NCBI GenBank assembly: GCA_023376005.1
Contig: CM042179.1
Location: 17,270,554-17,334,553 of the forward strand
Reading direction: 5' to 3'
From: Doryteuthis pealeii
Lineage: Eukaryota; Mollusca; Cephalopoda; Myopsida; Loliginidae
Length of the DNA stretch: 64,000 bases
Part shown: positions 33,075 to 46,600 of the stretch, piece after piece
How positions within the stretch are numbered: the first letter of the stretch is position 1
Layout: each line of letters starts with the position of its first letter
Position numbers and translations under genes: made by a program
The notes under the pieces: model-generated
What the model was told of the DNA's origin: nothing
Databases searched by the model: none
What the model saw: the letters and a program-made list of their open reading frames with translations, nothing else

Positions 33075-34840
33075 TTACTCTTACTACATTATAAATATAA
33101 TTCCTTTGATTTTATTAAAACATTTAACCTTTCTCAAATGTATAAGATCTTTCATAAAAACAAAAATTATCTTAACAATGAATCAAAATTATTTAGGAAT
33201 ATAATACAGGTTAACATTAAAAAAATGATTTTGATTATTTCAGATTAATTTTATGCACTTTTATTTACTGAATTTTCAAGAAAATATCTTTTAGTCTTAA
33301 ATTATAGGTTTTTCCATGATTTTACACTAAATGCATTAAAAAAATTATTTTGAGGTGATTTTTATTCATTTTTTGGTATTGAATTAGAAAGTTAATAATT
33401 TTATGTAACATTTTTCATAAAAATATTCTTGCTTTTTAATTAAAGATTTTTTTGTATAATTTTGCACTATACATATCAATGATTTATTTCAATGACAATT
33501 TTTGTAGTATTTGATAATATTAAAATCCATGTTTAAAACAGAATTTACTTTTTAGTAAATCTTAATATAGTTCATAAGAATATGCAAAAAGAAAAAAAAT
33601 CTACAGCTTGGTGACAAAGAACAGTAATATATAGTTACATTGAAATTTATCATTTGCTAAATATTTATTAAATTTCTTTTTGATTTTGTATTAAAAATCT
33701 GATATTATGGAAACATAAGTATATTTTTTGTTGTACCAAAACAAATCAATATTTAGAATCAAAACAATTTTTCATGGCTTTAATTTTGCAAACATTTTGA
33801 TCAGTTTTTATAAAGTTAATTAGAGTTACATTTTAATCTAGATATTAACTTTAATTTTTAAAGATTTTTTTTTAGATATCAAGTTATGGTCAATACATTT
33901 TATGAACTTTTGTTGCATATTATTTAGAATAAAAACTGCAGTTAATGACTGAACCTGTGAGCTACAAATGAATAATGATTCAGTATCTTCTCATTCAGCC
34001 ATTGCAATAAACTTTATTTCAAATAAATAGTCTGAAATAATAAGCAAAAGTGAATATTGTAAAACAGGTTGGGTCACAGGGGATAAACTAATCTCAAGAG
34101 AGACTTAACAATGTGCAGTATAGAGATAGTCATTTTCCATCATAAGATCAAAGAGAAGAAATGAAAATATGAAAAAAATAATTATGAAGGAATTAATTGA
34201 GAGATTTGATTGGTTCAGATAAATTAATCCAGGGGAAAGGAGTGAACCAATCAGATAAATTGAGTATAAGATATTCCATTCAAAGATTCTGGGGTGAACT
34301 AGATAGGAGGTGACTTTAAAAGATAGTGGAACCAGAAAAAGGAATTCATGATCCACTTTATATAAGCTGGACCAGGCACAATTTGATTGGTCAAAGCCAA
34401 TTGAGATGGAACTGACACAGAACATCCAGAATGAGATTCTTATTGACTGAGATAACCATTAATCCTATGTCAATGTTTTTCTTAGTTGAGAAATGAATTT
34501 AAATCAGCTAATCAAGTTAAAACCGAGGGAAACTCTTCATCACAATTACATTTGTTTTATGACTTTGTCCACCACAATTGACAGCACAAGAAATTAAAAC
34601 AAATCACAGAGCAGATGGGTCAAGATAGCAGAGATAATAAGTATTTCCCTTTGTAGGGAGAGGTAACAGTTGATTCAGACAGAAGATACTGAAGAGACAT
34701 ACACAAGTAATAGCAACATGTAGAATTTGGAGAAGGAACAACTGATTCACACACAAAGTCTAAAGTTTCAGGTTGATGAAATACAAAAGAACTAAGAAAA
34801 GACAAAGAAGAGTTCTAAAATAGCTCATGTCAAATATTGA
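33075..34840. other. AT-rich stretch; promoter-like motifs near 34200-34400 of unknown meaning
   Basis: Around 34210-34400 there are CCAAT-type words (ATTGGTTCAGAT, GAACCAATCAGAT, GATTGGTCAAAG) and TTTATATAAGCTGG at about 34355-34368. No exon follows on either strand, so this could be an old LTR. No gene called. Confidence 0.35.
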
Positions 34841-34847
34841 TTAAGTA

Positions 34848-34963
34848 GGGATTTTCATGGAGGATCCAACTCAATAATAATGGATCTGCGAGACTAACTT
34901 AAAAAAAATTCCATTTCTACTCAGGCAACACTGAGTAGCCACTTCTAGTGCTTTATAAAGAGC
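34848..34963 (+). repeat. Short interspersed repeat, ACTCAGGCAA/CTTCTAG family, copy 1
   Basis: GGATCCAACTC, AATAATGGATCTGCGAGACT, TTTCTACTCAGGCAACACTG and AGTAGCCACTTCTAGTGCTT recur at about 54940-55165, 55745-55870 and 57826-57955. The core CTACCTAGGCAATGCTAGGT (best preserved in copy 3) is itself palindromic. Two copies end in AACAATTAATGACAAWGTAT followed by (TA)n. No tRNA head seen. Confidence 0.7.
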
Positions 34964-34969
34964 TTAATA

Positions 34970-37900
34970 AGTTTAACAAAAATAACACTAAAAAAGGGAG
35001 AAAAAAATTGACCATCAATCAATAATTGTAGATAGAGGCTTGTAGTAAGTAGATTTAAGGTTATTTACTAAGCTTTGCTTGGTCTGGCACACAGGCCACA
35101 AGAAATTGTAAAGTAGCTTTAAGGTTTTTAAAATTTGTAAACATACAATTTGATTTGTTGGGGCCACTTTGTAAACTAATGCCCATATAAAGTGGTCCAC
35201 AAGTACTATAATTATGGAAGAATAAATTAATAACTTATTTTTTGTTTATCCGCAATTGTTATGTTTAAGGTGCACAATTTTATAAAAAAAAGAAATGAAA
35301 AATAATAATTTACAAACATGGTATAACACTAACTAGAAATTCAAAATAAACAGCTGCCTAGGATGTAAGGGTTCAGAAGATCAATGAAATATTGCACCCC
35401 ACCTACAAAAATAATCTTTGCTTTTTTTTTTTGGTTAAAGAATAATAAAATTCAGTATTCAAATTTTCTAAAAGTCTAATTTTTGTAGTGGTTTTAAAAG
35501 AAAAATTATTTTAACACTATAAATTTTAGCTTTTCTATTAATAATGTTAATCTATTTCTGTATATGAACTTTTTCATAAAGTTTGTTCAGAGATTGAAAT
35601 CTTTTCATTCTTTTTGGAGGAGATAACTTTATAAAACATCAAGCTGTTTTTTTGATCCTAGCATAAATTAATAAAGATTAAAAACAAAACAATAGTTGGC
35701 TATGTAATGAAAATACTCAAGAGGTATATAGCTTAGAGTTTGTGATATAAAACAATTAATTTGAACAAATACAAATGCTGCCAACTATTCCATTATTTTG
35801 GACTGCACATCCAATTGTAGCCATATTGAACAATTGATAATGATTGACCATTTTGTAGACAAACAAATAATAAAAGGATTGAATATAAAGTTATCATAAA
35901 AGAACATTTCTTGGACTTTTCTTGAACAACTTGATCAATTTCAAACTGAAATTCTGTGTGGCAAAGATTATGATAATGGGAATAACATAAAAGGTAAAAA
36001 AAAAAAAATGGTATACAAAAGAGAATTCTGCCTTTTTATATGCCCTGCAATTTAACTCTTTAAATTTACTGCTAGACTTTTTTTCTGGAAATAATGATTT
36101 TCTTCAGTTTGGCTCAACAGATCTATAATCATTTCTTTACATCAACTAAACTTTGGAAAATTCAAGATAGCCTAAGTCCAAATTTAACTGTTAAGCCATT
36201 GAGCAAAATTAGATGTATTTTCCCTGTTTCTTCCATCTATTGTCTATACAACAGAATATGCTGGATTTTAGAGATTAATTCTTTTTTAAATAAATTAATA
36301 ACATTTTAAAATTTGTTCTATTCTGTTTATCTTTATAATTATTAAATCAACAGTAAAAGTGTTTAGTTTGTGATAAGACAATTTTAGCTGTTTCTCTTTC
36401 TTCATTATTTAATTCCTAAGAAAAGAGAATTTTTGAAAATAAGAATGTTGTAGATTATGTACTTTAAATCTTGTATGTAGTTTAGCCATATTATTTCTCC
36501 CAATTTCCCATATTTGTTACATTTTGATACTACCGTGTCAAAAATAAGACAAGGTAAAGTTTGTTCATACAATGATTAAAATACTAATAAAATTCAGAGA
36601 TATTTTAAGTCAAATTGTATGAAAAATATAATTAATCTTTGCTTTATTTCTTTTGTTATGGTACAATAACAGTAAAATAATTCAAAGAATATTAAGGTCA
36701 ATACTAAGAAAATGCTATTTTACTACCAAAATAATAAAATCAGTGGATTCCATTTCATTCTTGATATAATACTAAAATTTCTTTTTCATTTGTATTTATT
36801 TTGAAGGATTTCAGTTTCTTGAAATACTTGGTGTAAATTTTAGAAAATGGAAAATTTAAAAAAATACTTAAACATTCAAACATATCTAATATATATATAT
36901 ATATATATATGTGTGTGAGCATATTTAGTAGCAATGACTGTCACTGACAATTAAATAATCCCACCACAATCCTCTTCAGCCAATTTCATTTGACAATCTT
37001 CCAGGATTTTTAATATTACTAACCTAGTGTATCTATGGTATTACTCATGTTTGCTTTTTCTACAAAAAAATTGCAGTTTTTAATTAAAGTTGTCATGGTT
37101 TTTTTTGGGGGGGGGGAGTGGGTATAACCATGTCAAAGGTACAAAATAGTCTGGCACCTGCCCTGATAATAGGTCATTTAAAAACACAACAAACTCTTTA
37201 GTGTGATATTATGTTTATTTTATTTGACATATTTTAACTATATTCTTCTATTTCCTCATAATGCAAGTATCTCTTAATTTTTCAAAACATTTCTTTTATT
37301 ACAATAATGTAAAAGATTTCCATTTACTGAAGCATGTTGATTTAAAATCAAATGAATCAAAATTTCACAACTATTGAGGTATTCAATTTAAAGTTCACAA
37401 TAATTGCAATAATCCTAATAAAATCATTATAGAAAATTAAAGTGGATTGTTAATATTAAAACATTTCTCATATTTCAATATCAAAATATTAAGAACCTTT
37501 ATTAGATTCTTAAATAAATCTTAATGGAAAACTTTGGTAAAGATTTGAAAAAAATTAAAAATTCATTGTTATTATTAAAATTTGGATATTCAATCTAATT
37601 ATATAAATCTCAAACTTTGTTGACCTTTTGCAAAAACTATTTTCATGAATTTTACATGACAAGTTTTCTCAGTATGTTCACACAAATAAATAATTAAGAT
37701 CATATTAGTTTTTGGATAATCAGTTTATTGTGGATGGTTTTGAGTTCCAGTAAAAACCTTTAACTGCCATTACAAATTCAAATGTGTTTTTTTAGCTGCA
37801 CATTAACTATTTTAACTATACAAACAAACAGATTAATTTTTTTCACATAGAAAAATAAACTAATATTACAAAATATGTTAGATTATTAGCACAAGTATAA

Positions 37901-38861
37901 CTAAAATTTAAAATATTATCTTATACTAAAAGTATAAAATAATATAAAAAAGAAAAAAGAAAGAAGAGAATAGCTTGGATGAGTTAATATGAGTCATATG
38001 ACAGTAATCAATTATAAAATTAGAAAACAGATTTAGCACCAATATTCTTCTTGGAAAGTAATTTTCAAATCTCAATAAAATAAGTTTCAGCAAATAATGA
38101 TCTGATACACTTTATAATCATCATATAATGTTGGCTTTAATGCATTTAACTTAAGTAGATAACATCTCTACCAATGTTAAACTATAAACTGATATATTGA
38201 ATATTTTAGTTTTATTACACAAATATTTACAAGAAAAACATAACATTGCAAGGATAGAAAATTCTTGAATTACTTAATTCCTTTAAAAAATTTCTATTTG
38301 TATAAAATTTTCTATCACCAATTTAAATATTTAAAATTAAATCTCACCCCAAATACTTTCTAAACAAATTATTTATTTACAAATAAATACATTCATATGA
38401 AATACATTAGGCAGTGTGAGCTAATTTGTTTATGCACAACTTGATAGGTAGAATACATATTTAAAAAAAAAAAAAAAAAATTAACGTACATGCTTCTAGC
38501 CAGATAAAATATAGAAAAAAATTATCTACAAAGTTAGAAAATAAATTTTTAGACATACGTCTTTAACTAAGTTTTATTCTAAAGTTAGCTCAATAAAGAA
38601 TACTAGATACATTGATATAATGCTGATTACTTACCTTATTTGAATTATAAAATATACAACTGTTAAAAAATTCTACTATAAACATGAAGTAAAATAATCA
38701 CATTTAATTTTCTTTTTTACTTACAAAATGAAGTAACTTGTTATAAATACAATACTAAAATTGCTTTATTTTACTATGCGATTGTATCAAAACTGAATTG
38801 TTTAGTTTTAGTCATAAATACAATTTTTATAGATTTACGAAATACTTTATATTAAATTATA

Positions 38862-38897
<36 letters not shown>

Positions 38898-41800
38898 GTA
38901 TGTTTGGTATTACCAATTTACAAAAACACAATCTTCAGGTTAGTTTTCAGAGGGAAAACTGAAATTTTCCTATACTGGAAGACAAAGTAGTATTGTATAT
39001 TTTACTAGACATGCAAATGCATCAATATTTTAAAGTAGGGAATTTGTTTAAGAATTCAAAGTTAAACAAAATGGTGCATCTCTTAATAAACAATGAACTT
39101 TTATAGGATAAATGAAAGGAAAATTTATTAAAATAGAATTAAATGTTTATATTTTTGTATAATGAACAGTAAAATACCAAACAACACATGATACAAAAAC
39201 AATCATCAATATTTAGATTGAAAACTTACTCAAGTATATTTATCATTTACTCAAAAATATCAGAGTAACTTGTTTGAAAATCAATGAAATTTATTAAATC
39301 TTACATTCATTTTCTTCCCAACATTTTGATTCATTCATTCTCCAACCTTCTTTTGTCCATTAGTTTTATTGCATCAAAGGATACCCATAATGCAATGCAG
39401 CTAATAAAACAATAACAGATTTTTTTAAATTCACCTAAAGAGCAGAAAGTGAACCAGACAAAATATGGAAAAAAATAAAATAAAAAATATAGTAAGTTTC
39501 ATCCTCTGACAAAGTATAACATTTCATTAAAATATCAGGTGATTAACTTCCTATGCCCTAATTATTTCAAATTATTTTAGGATATTAGTAGTATTTATAA
39601 TCTCTTATGATATTCTCTTAAAGTATTGATAAGAATTAAAAGTGGCATATAAAAGTTATCAAATAAGAATAAATAAATTTCACTGAATGAAAACAACAAA
39701 TTTTAATAATCTTTAAATAATCAAATTGGCTAAAATAATAATTTATTCATAGGAATTGTACTAATAACATGTAGCATGCTAAGTAGTGAAAAGATTATTG
39801 TATAACTTTAGTATTTTTATTTAAAAATTTCTTTGAAATAGTACACATAACAGAAATAATAATACACATAACAAATAGAGAAGGTAAAATAATAAAATTG
39901 CTGCTCCAATAAAATCAAGTGCAACATTTAGGAACTACCAAATTAAAATAAAAACTGAGAGAAAAAGATTTTTAAAAATTCAATACCATTATGGTGAGTT
40001 CCTGTTATGACAAAGATACATTTTGTACAGAAATTGATGTATTTTTGTTTTTCTTCTTCAAAATTCTTATTTACTTTAAAAGAGTAGAATTTAAAATCAA
40101 AATCAAAATAATTCTAACATCTTCAATGATTTATTTTGAAATTATATTTATAATGATAAACAAATGTTTATCATTATAAAAACTATTTCAAAGTAAATTA
40201 TAACTGATTCTTCTTAACTGAATTCTTTTACAAAGAGTGACTTTTTCCCCCAAATATTCTAATTTATAAGATTTATTTAAAATAATGCAAATTAAAAGTA
40301 TATAATTTATTTTCAAATTATAAACAATCCCTGCCCTGCAAAAATAAAAATTAAGATACATTCAATTTATCATTCACACCAAATTTAAGAAAGGATGGCA
40401 TAATCAGAACAAAAGAAAACATAATTCAGTGATTAAAATTGCAAAATATGTTATAGGAAAAGGCTAAAAAATTAAGTTAATTCAATGTCTGTATCAATCT
40501 AATGCAGAAACAATCAGGCTAAAATATTTTTCATTACAGAAATATAATCTACAGCATATTGACATAAAAAAGCTGCATTTGTAAATTTAAGTTCCATTTA
40601 GAAATTTTTAAAAAATCCCTTTTTTTTTTTTTATAAAAATTAAAGACTTTAAAAATGTGACAAGAATTCATTTCAAAGACTTATAAAACAAATTATTTTT
40701 TCAACCATATAAATGTGTGTACATATGTCTATGACACTATAAATTTTCATCAAATGAGTTTCTTCTAACACATCCTCTCCAGGTTTTTAGACCATTATAT
40801 CACCACCACATGCAAGGCAAATTGCGTTGATAAAATGAATTTAAAAATAACTTCATTTTTGAAAGATATGGAGAGAGAAAGAGAGAAAGGTGGTGAATTA
40901 GAAGAATTTGTTTTTCGGGTGCCTGTGATACAATAAAACATTTTTTCCTAATTATATTGCTGAATCATTTCCATGGCCAACACTACTTCTAACATGATAG
41001 TTAAAATAAAAGCAATCTAAAAAGTCATGAATTAAGTAACTGAACTAAATCTTATTCTAATATCTTTTCAGAATCAAACCAGATCTAATTTAGTTAAAAA
41101 GTTGTATCAAACTTTTTAATTCATTGATTTTTTTGAAAATAATTTGCTTGCAAACTAATCCACTATACCTGGCTTGTCTTAAATCATCCATGAATATTAT
41201 CAACTTTGTACTAAAAGAAAACCAGCAATTGTGTGTAAAAGTGTATAGATATATATTATGAATAGTTTAATTAAAATATATACTATTTACAAAAAAAAAA
41301 AAATATGTATTGTAATTTATATAATTTGTATAGTAAAATGGCAATAAAATATGTTCAAACTAAACTTTTACTGGAAATAGAAGTACTAACAATGAGACAG
41401 ACTACTTTTGTCACTAAATAGTATATAAAACTTTTAAACATTACAAAAGTCTCCTATATTTATAATGAAAGTTGTTTTAAAGTTTTTAAAAAAATCAGCT
41501 AGCTACATAAATTTCAAGTTTACATTAAGGAAAAAAGGCACTTTGCAGTAAGGACATACTAAATATTTATCAATTGCAGTTATAAGTCCCATTTATTTTC
41601 AAGTCATTAAATAATGGAATACATGCTTGTGAACCTTGTTGACATTTTTTTTAATGTGAAAAATATGTAATGAATTTTTAAAATTAAAAATGTAAAAATA
41701 TTATTAGTACAGCAAGGAAAAACTTAATACAAGATTTATCAACATTTAAATTTGTCAAAGTTCAATTGGTTTAGAAAAAGTAAAACCTTAGAATCATATG

Positions 41801-41960
41801 TAATAAAATAAATATACAAACCCTAGCATACTGTTAATGCACTAATTTTATAATTTATATTATCAAGAACAAATTTTACAAAGTAAAATTATTAGGCAAC
41901 AATTCAACTCAAAAAGATATTGTAATTTATTTTGATCATAGAGGACCAGAGCTGGACACA
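34970..41960. other. Gene-poor, very AT-rich stretch
   Basis: No exon, RNA gene or recognisable element protein. Simple repeats include (TA)n/(TG)n at about 36890-36918, T-run/G-run near 37100-37117, A-run at 38463-38480, and (TC)n-(CA)n at 38863-38897. The part nearest 48 kb could belong to the long 3' UTR of the - strand ZDHHC gene, but no evidence fixes this. Confidence 0.45.
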
Positions 41961-41967
41961 AAAATGT

Positions 41968-41991
41968 TTCTCTCGTTGGACCCATAACAAC

Positions 41992-42043
<52 letters not shown>

Positions 42044-42066
42044 TGTTATGGGTCCAACGAGAGAAA
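41968..42066. repeat. Inverted repeat flanking a (TA)n core
   Basis: TTCTCTCGTTGGACCCATAA with CAACACTTTATA (41967-41998) is mirrored by TATAAAATGTTGTTATGGGT and CCAACGAGAGAA (about 42035-42066), with about 36 bases of (TA)n between. It folds into one long hairpin. It lies 90 bp from a hammerhead-like motif and may be part of the same element. Confidence 0.85.
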
Positions 42067-42151
42067 ATAAAATATTTTATAAAAAAGAATGTCTGCAAAA
42101 TGGATTATGTTAAAAAAAAGAAAGAAGTTTTTTAAATCATTATTTTACATT

Positions 42152-42189
42152 TGCGACATGTGTTTCAGATCTTCTATCTTCTTCAGGCA
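42152..42189 (-). ncRNA. Hammerhead-ribozyme-like motif (short)
   Basis: On the - strand: TGC CTGAAGA AGAT AGAAG ATCT GAAA CACATGT C GCA. This gives the core CUGANGA and GAAA, stem II (AGAU/AUCU), a mini stem III (ACA/UGU) ending in the cleavage triplet GUC, and a three-pair stem I (UGC/GCA). Hammerheads are known in the terminal repeats of Penelope-like elements and in retrozymes of invertebrates. The short stems and A-U closing pair in stem II make activity uncertain. Confidence 0.4.
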
Positions 42190-42269
42190 TTAATTAACCA
42201 CATTATATATATACCCTCAAATGGTGTACATGCTAATGCATATTTAATCAGAGGCCTGCTTGGTGACTA

Positions 42270-42271
42270 AA

Positions 42272-42318
<47 letters not shown>

Positions 42319-42345
42319 TACACACACACACATACATACACACCC
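42270..42345. repeat. (TA)n-(CA)n microsatellite
   Basis: About 20 TA units, then TACACACACACACATACATACACACC. Confidence 0.95.
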
Positions 42346-42519
42346 AATTGGCACTAGAAATTAATGTTCCATAAAATGCTTATTTTAAAGATTACAACAG
42401 CTATCCCTTTCAAATAAACTATATCCAATAATAACTAGAGTTTATTAAATATCTAAACAAGTGGTTATATACTATTCTTGTTATAGCTGAATATATATTT
42501 TTATATCAGATATTATTTG

Positions 42520-42795
42520 AACAATTGAATTTCTCCATTGCTGATGAATAGAATAAACTGGCTGCTGAAACACTGCATCTTTCAAAACCTCCATGCTTCC
42601 TGTAATTCAACAACACTATACCTCATATCCCCTTTCATACACAAATACACATACATGTACATTATTACTGTATGCTATTCCTTTTCCCGATATTAGTACA
42701 TAATTCTATGTACTATACATGAGCCTTTGATGAGTTGTGGTGCACCTGAGCACTGTAATAAATTTCATTATTATTATTATGATTATTATTGATGC
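42520..42795 (+). repeat. Probable retroelement tail ending in (ATT)n
   Basis: A less AT-rich segment (CCTCATATCCCCTTTCATAC ... GAGTTGTGGTGCACCTGAGC, ACTGTAATAAATTTC) ends in ATTATTATTATTATGATTATTATT at about 42768-42791. A 3' simple-repeat tail is typical of non-LTR elements. No protein is recognisable. Confidence 0.4.
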
Positions 42796-42869
42796 TAAGA
42801 CAAAGTTTTAGCCAATTCATTCCTCAGTACTCATCATCAGGTGTATAATCTAGGACAGAAAAAAAAACC

Positions 42870-43651
42870 CAGTGACAACAAAAAATAGTCACTGGAATCA
42901 ATCTATTTCAGTAGTGCTGAGTATAGGAAGTGCTCAGGCAAATTCCAGCTCCTACTAAGCAAAGACAAACCATATAATGGTACTAGCCCAATTTATTTAC
43001 CTCCTGGTCAACAAGTCAATATATGTTGCCTCCTCCTCCTTCCTCACTTCACAACAATACATCTAGATTTCATTCCAAAGAGAGGGAGGGTTTAGTATCC
43101 ATCTCCCTTCTGTCATACTAGATAAAATTAAGACAAAGGTGTTCAACTGGTATGTTAATGACTCTTCTTAAAGTTACAGACAATGCTCTTTTGTATTTAG
43201 AATACTTGACAATATCATTATATCCTGCTCTAAGCTTTTAAACTTTTTTGTACTGACTATTGGCTGAATTAACTTGTGGAATCATTGAATCACAAAGTAA
43301 AATTAGCTTTCCTCTCTTTCAATTTAATAATTAACAAATTTGTAGATTTCAATATTTTCTTTAAATATCATATATAAGATTTCTGTAGTTAACTAATTAT
43401 GTGAGGTTTCCTATGAAGAGACAAGATACATTAAAAACAATGAAATTTCTGAAGGATCTAAATGCAAATAAATCAATATATCCTTTTTTTAAAATAATAT
43501 ATCTAAAGATAACTAAAAGAAAATCTTTCTACCAACCTGTGATGCAAATTAAAATGCTGCAATAATTTTTTTAAAATTATACAAATATTAATTATTAACT
43601 AAGGAAAAGAATGTTAAAAGCACATTTTTCTTATTTCTAGTGCAATGATCT

Positions 43652-43692
<41 letters not shown>

Positions 43693-46600
43693 AAATGCAA
43701 TAAAAACAGATGTTCCTAGCTCCCTGATTCATAACCAGTGTTATACATTAACTCTTGTTTGGAGTGACTGGAAAAAATGTATATGACTAAAATTTATTTG
43801 AAAATGTTAGTTCCCACTGTTGTTTTCTTGAATAAAAGAGAAAAACCATTCAAGACAGGTCAAAAAATAAATAAAACAAGAAGAAAAAAAAAACAAAAAA
43901 AAAAAAACAAAAAGAAAATAAATGTAAATACTTTTATTTAATTTTCTTCAAATGATTCTAGCAAATTGCAATGTTTATTTTTGACAGATAAATAGATGGA
44001 AGGCTACTTTATTACCACCCCCATTTGAAGTAGAGACACCATACTTCAAAAGAATAGTCTTCTCTGAAAAGATGATGCACATTTAATTATGGAAACATAA
44101 AAATTTCGGGCTCAAAAATCTTCCTTCATTCATTGGCAGGAAGTGAAAATAGAAAAAGTCTGATGAACATAAACATATTAGAATAATCAAAGTTATCCAA
44201 TAAATCACCACTCTTTTCAATCTTTAAGGAAAATTTTGGTCTGGTCTGAATATGCTTTTAGAATATTATCACATTTTGTCTTGTCTTTTTATGTGGTGTG
44301 TGTGTATGTATCTTTTTTTTTTCTTTTTTTCTTTTTTCTTTTTTTTTTTTTTTTTAAAGTTAATGAATCTAAGGGAAATATCTGTGTCATTTTATTTTGA
44401 GCAATCCAATTGACAAACTATTTAGCCAATAGGAGACCAAAAGCAGCTAAGACTTACCAATACTGTTGTCACTAAATGCTTATGAGGACTGTAAAATTTG
44501 ATCAAGATATTCAAACAAAATAATTACATTTTCTATCCTATTCTTAGTACTGTATCTTTTATTCACAAGGGATAAATTTGCCTGCAATCAGTAAGCATTT
44601 AAATTTCTAAAAATATGTTACTCAAGTAAAAATTATTTGAAAATATTATCAAAACAAAACAAAAAATCCTGTAAAATAAGTCACACACATGAGGTTCTTT
44701 TAAGCACATTTCTAATTACCTTTTTTTTTAAATCATGGCAACAAAAAAGTTATAAAAGTCAATTAAAAAAAAAAAAAAAAAAAAAATCAAAGATTTGATT
44801 GCAGCATATAAGTTAGCAACCTTGTGAATTTACAGTATTTTAAGATATTTCTTCTATGAATAAATTTATATGTGGACATATTTGAGGTATTAGAACAGAT
44901 AGCTCAGAGGATGGAAACAACTTAAACTGTGTGCAAGCCAAATAACTTGTCAACGGTAACACCAAGATACTAGTACACCGTAATGAATGGCCAAAGACAA
45001 ATAGCAACATTAAATTTAATATTATTGGGTTTTTTATGTTCACAGGATGAAGCTATTGTACATATTAATATACGACCTGAATGAGATGTCTCAATGTTCA
45101 GGAAGAAAAGGGACTTTTAATATACAAAAACTTGACAAATTTTACAAGAGATCAATCATATTAGGTAATATGAAAATAATTTCAAAGAAAAGAAAAATAA
45201 AGTAGATGAAAGGAGAGAAAGAGATTTGGAGTTATTAATATCTCTTTATCACTTAGCATCACAATCTTTGCTTAGGATGGCATTCACAAAAAATCCAGAT
45301 ATTTGAATGTAATGATTAGCTAGTGATTCTAGTTTACACAGAATATGACCAATATAATATTTCATAAATTTTGTATGGTTTTCAAAACAGTTTGGTTTTG
45401 AAATAAATATGATTTATACATAATGCAAAATTCTTCAATGATTGGCATAATGGAAAGTGATTACATTACAGCACATGTTACAATAATGCATGTGGTATTA
45501 TTATTAGTGGTTGTTGTTTAATCCTGGGCATTTTCATACCAGACAAATGCATAAAACATTTTCATAGGCCACAGCTTACCCAGCAGTAATTACAACTAGT
45601 GAGCATAAACACATATACACACAAAAATAGGAAAGTGTTAGAAGAAAGAATTGATATTTTGATAGGGTTTTTAACTGATAAAAAAGTAAACTTCTTGCAG
45701 TCTAAAAATTCTAAACACACAAACATAACAGCTAGACATGACATTTTAGCTATTGTATTGCCTGATAGTTTGGTCAATATTTCCCAGGCCATACCTCCCC
45801 GTTGCAGTTAAGGGAAGAAAATATCGCATTTTAAAGGTTTGCTGTTAACACCAAGGAGCCTCAAGCATTTTTAGGAAAGCTTACATTACTAAATAAATGA
45901 CATTTCAATGTGTTTTGTATTATCTGGAAGATACAGATAAATACCCACATTAAATAATCTTGAGTTGAATTTTGCATCATATGGGAATGCAAATATATAT
46001 TGCATGACTTACTCTTGAGAAGTTAACTTGGCCAATACTTTTGGATTTAATAATGAATATCATTATGAACTTATCAAAATATAATTCTTCAAAAGTATTC
46101 TAAGAATGAAAAATATAGAAGTTTAAATCAATTCTCCATACATAACAAGGATGATGGTAATACATTCATTTTTCTTTTGTGTAACAAAAGTAATAAATTC
46201 AATCAAATTAAATGTTAAAAACCAGTTGCCAATCAAGATAAAAGTAAAACATTATGATGGAAGATTTATAATCAGGAATGAGATCAATAATCATTTATGA
46301 CTGAGGAACTAAACTGAAGAATGAAGTATCGGTAATTGTAGCTTATGAATTAATATATACACCATACTACAGGCACCAACACCACAGAGTTGCAACAATT
46401 ACTTTATCTTAAAATGGCAACAGGAACCATTAAACAAAAAAACCCAAAAAACCCACAACCCACAAAGCTCTACAGACAATATTTATTCAAAAATTAGTTG
46501 TATATGGCTTTATTATTTCATATAAAATTAAATAAAATAAGTAGACTTTACAAGAGTATTCTAATTTATTTTTCACCTCGTTTTCACAAAAAAATTAAAA

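Noticed and set aside
41904..42135. Open frames across the (TA)n hairpin
   Set aside because: The residues are alternating Ile-Tyr from the TA tract, and the two frames mirror each other because the sequence is palindromic.
42541..42575. Third hammerhead motif (+ strand CTGATGA...GAAAC)
   Set aside because: No convincing stem II or III and no NUH triplet with a pairing stem I.
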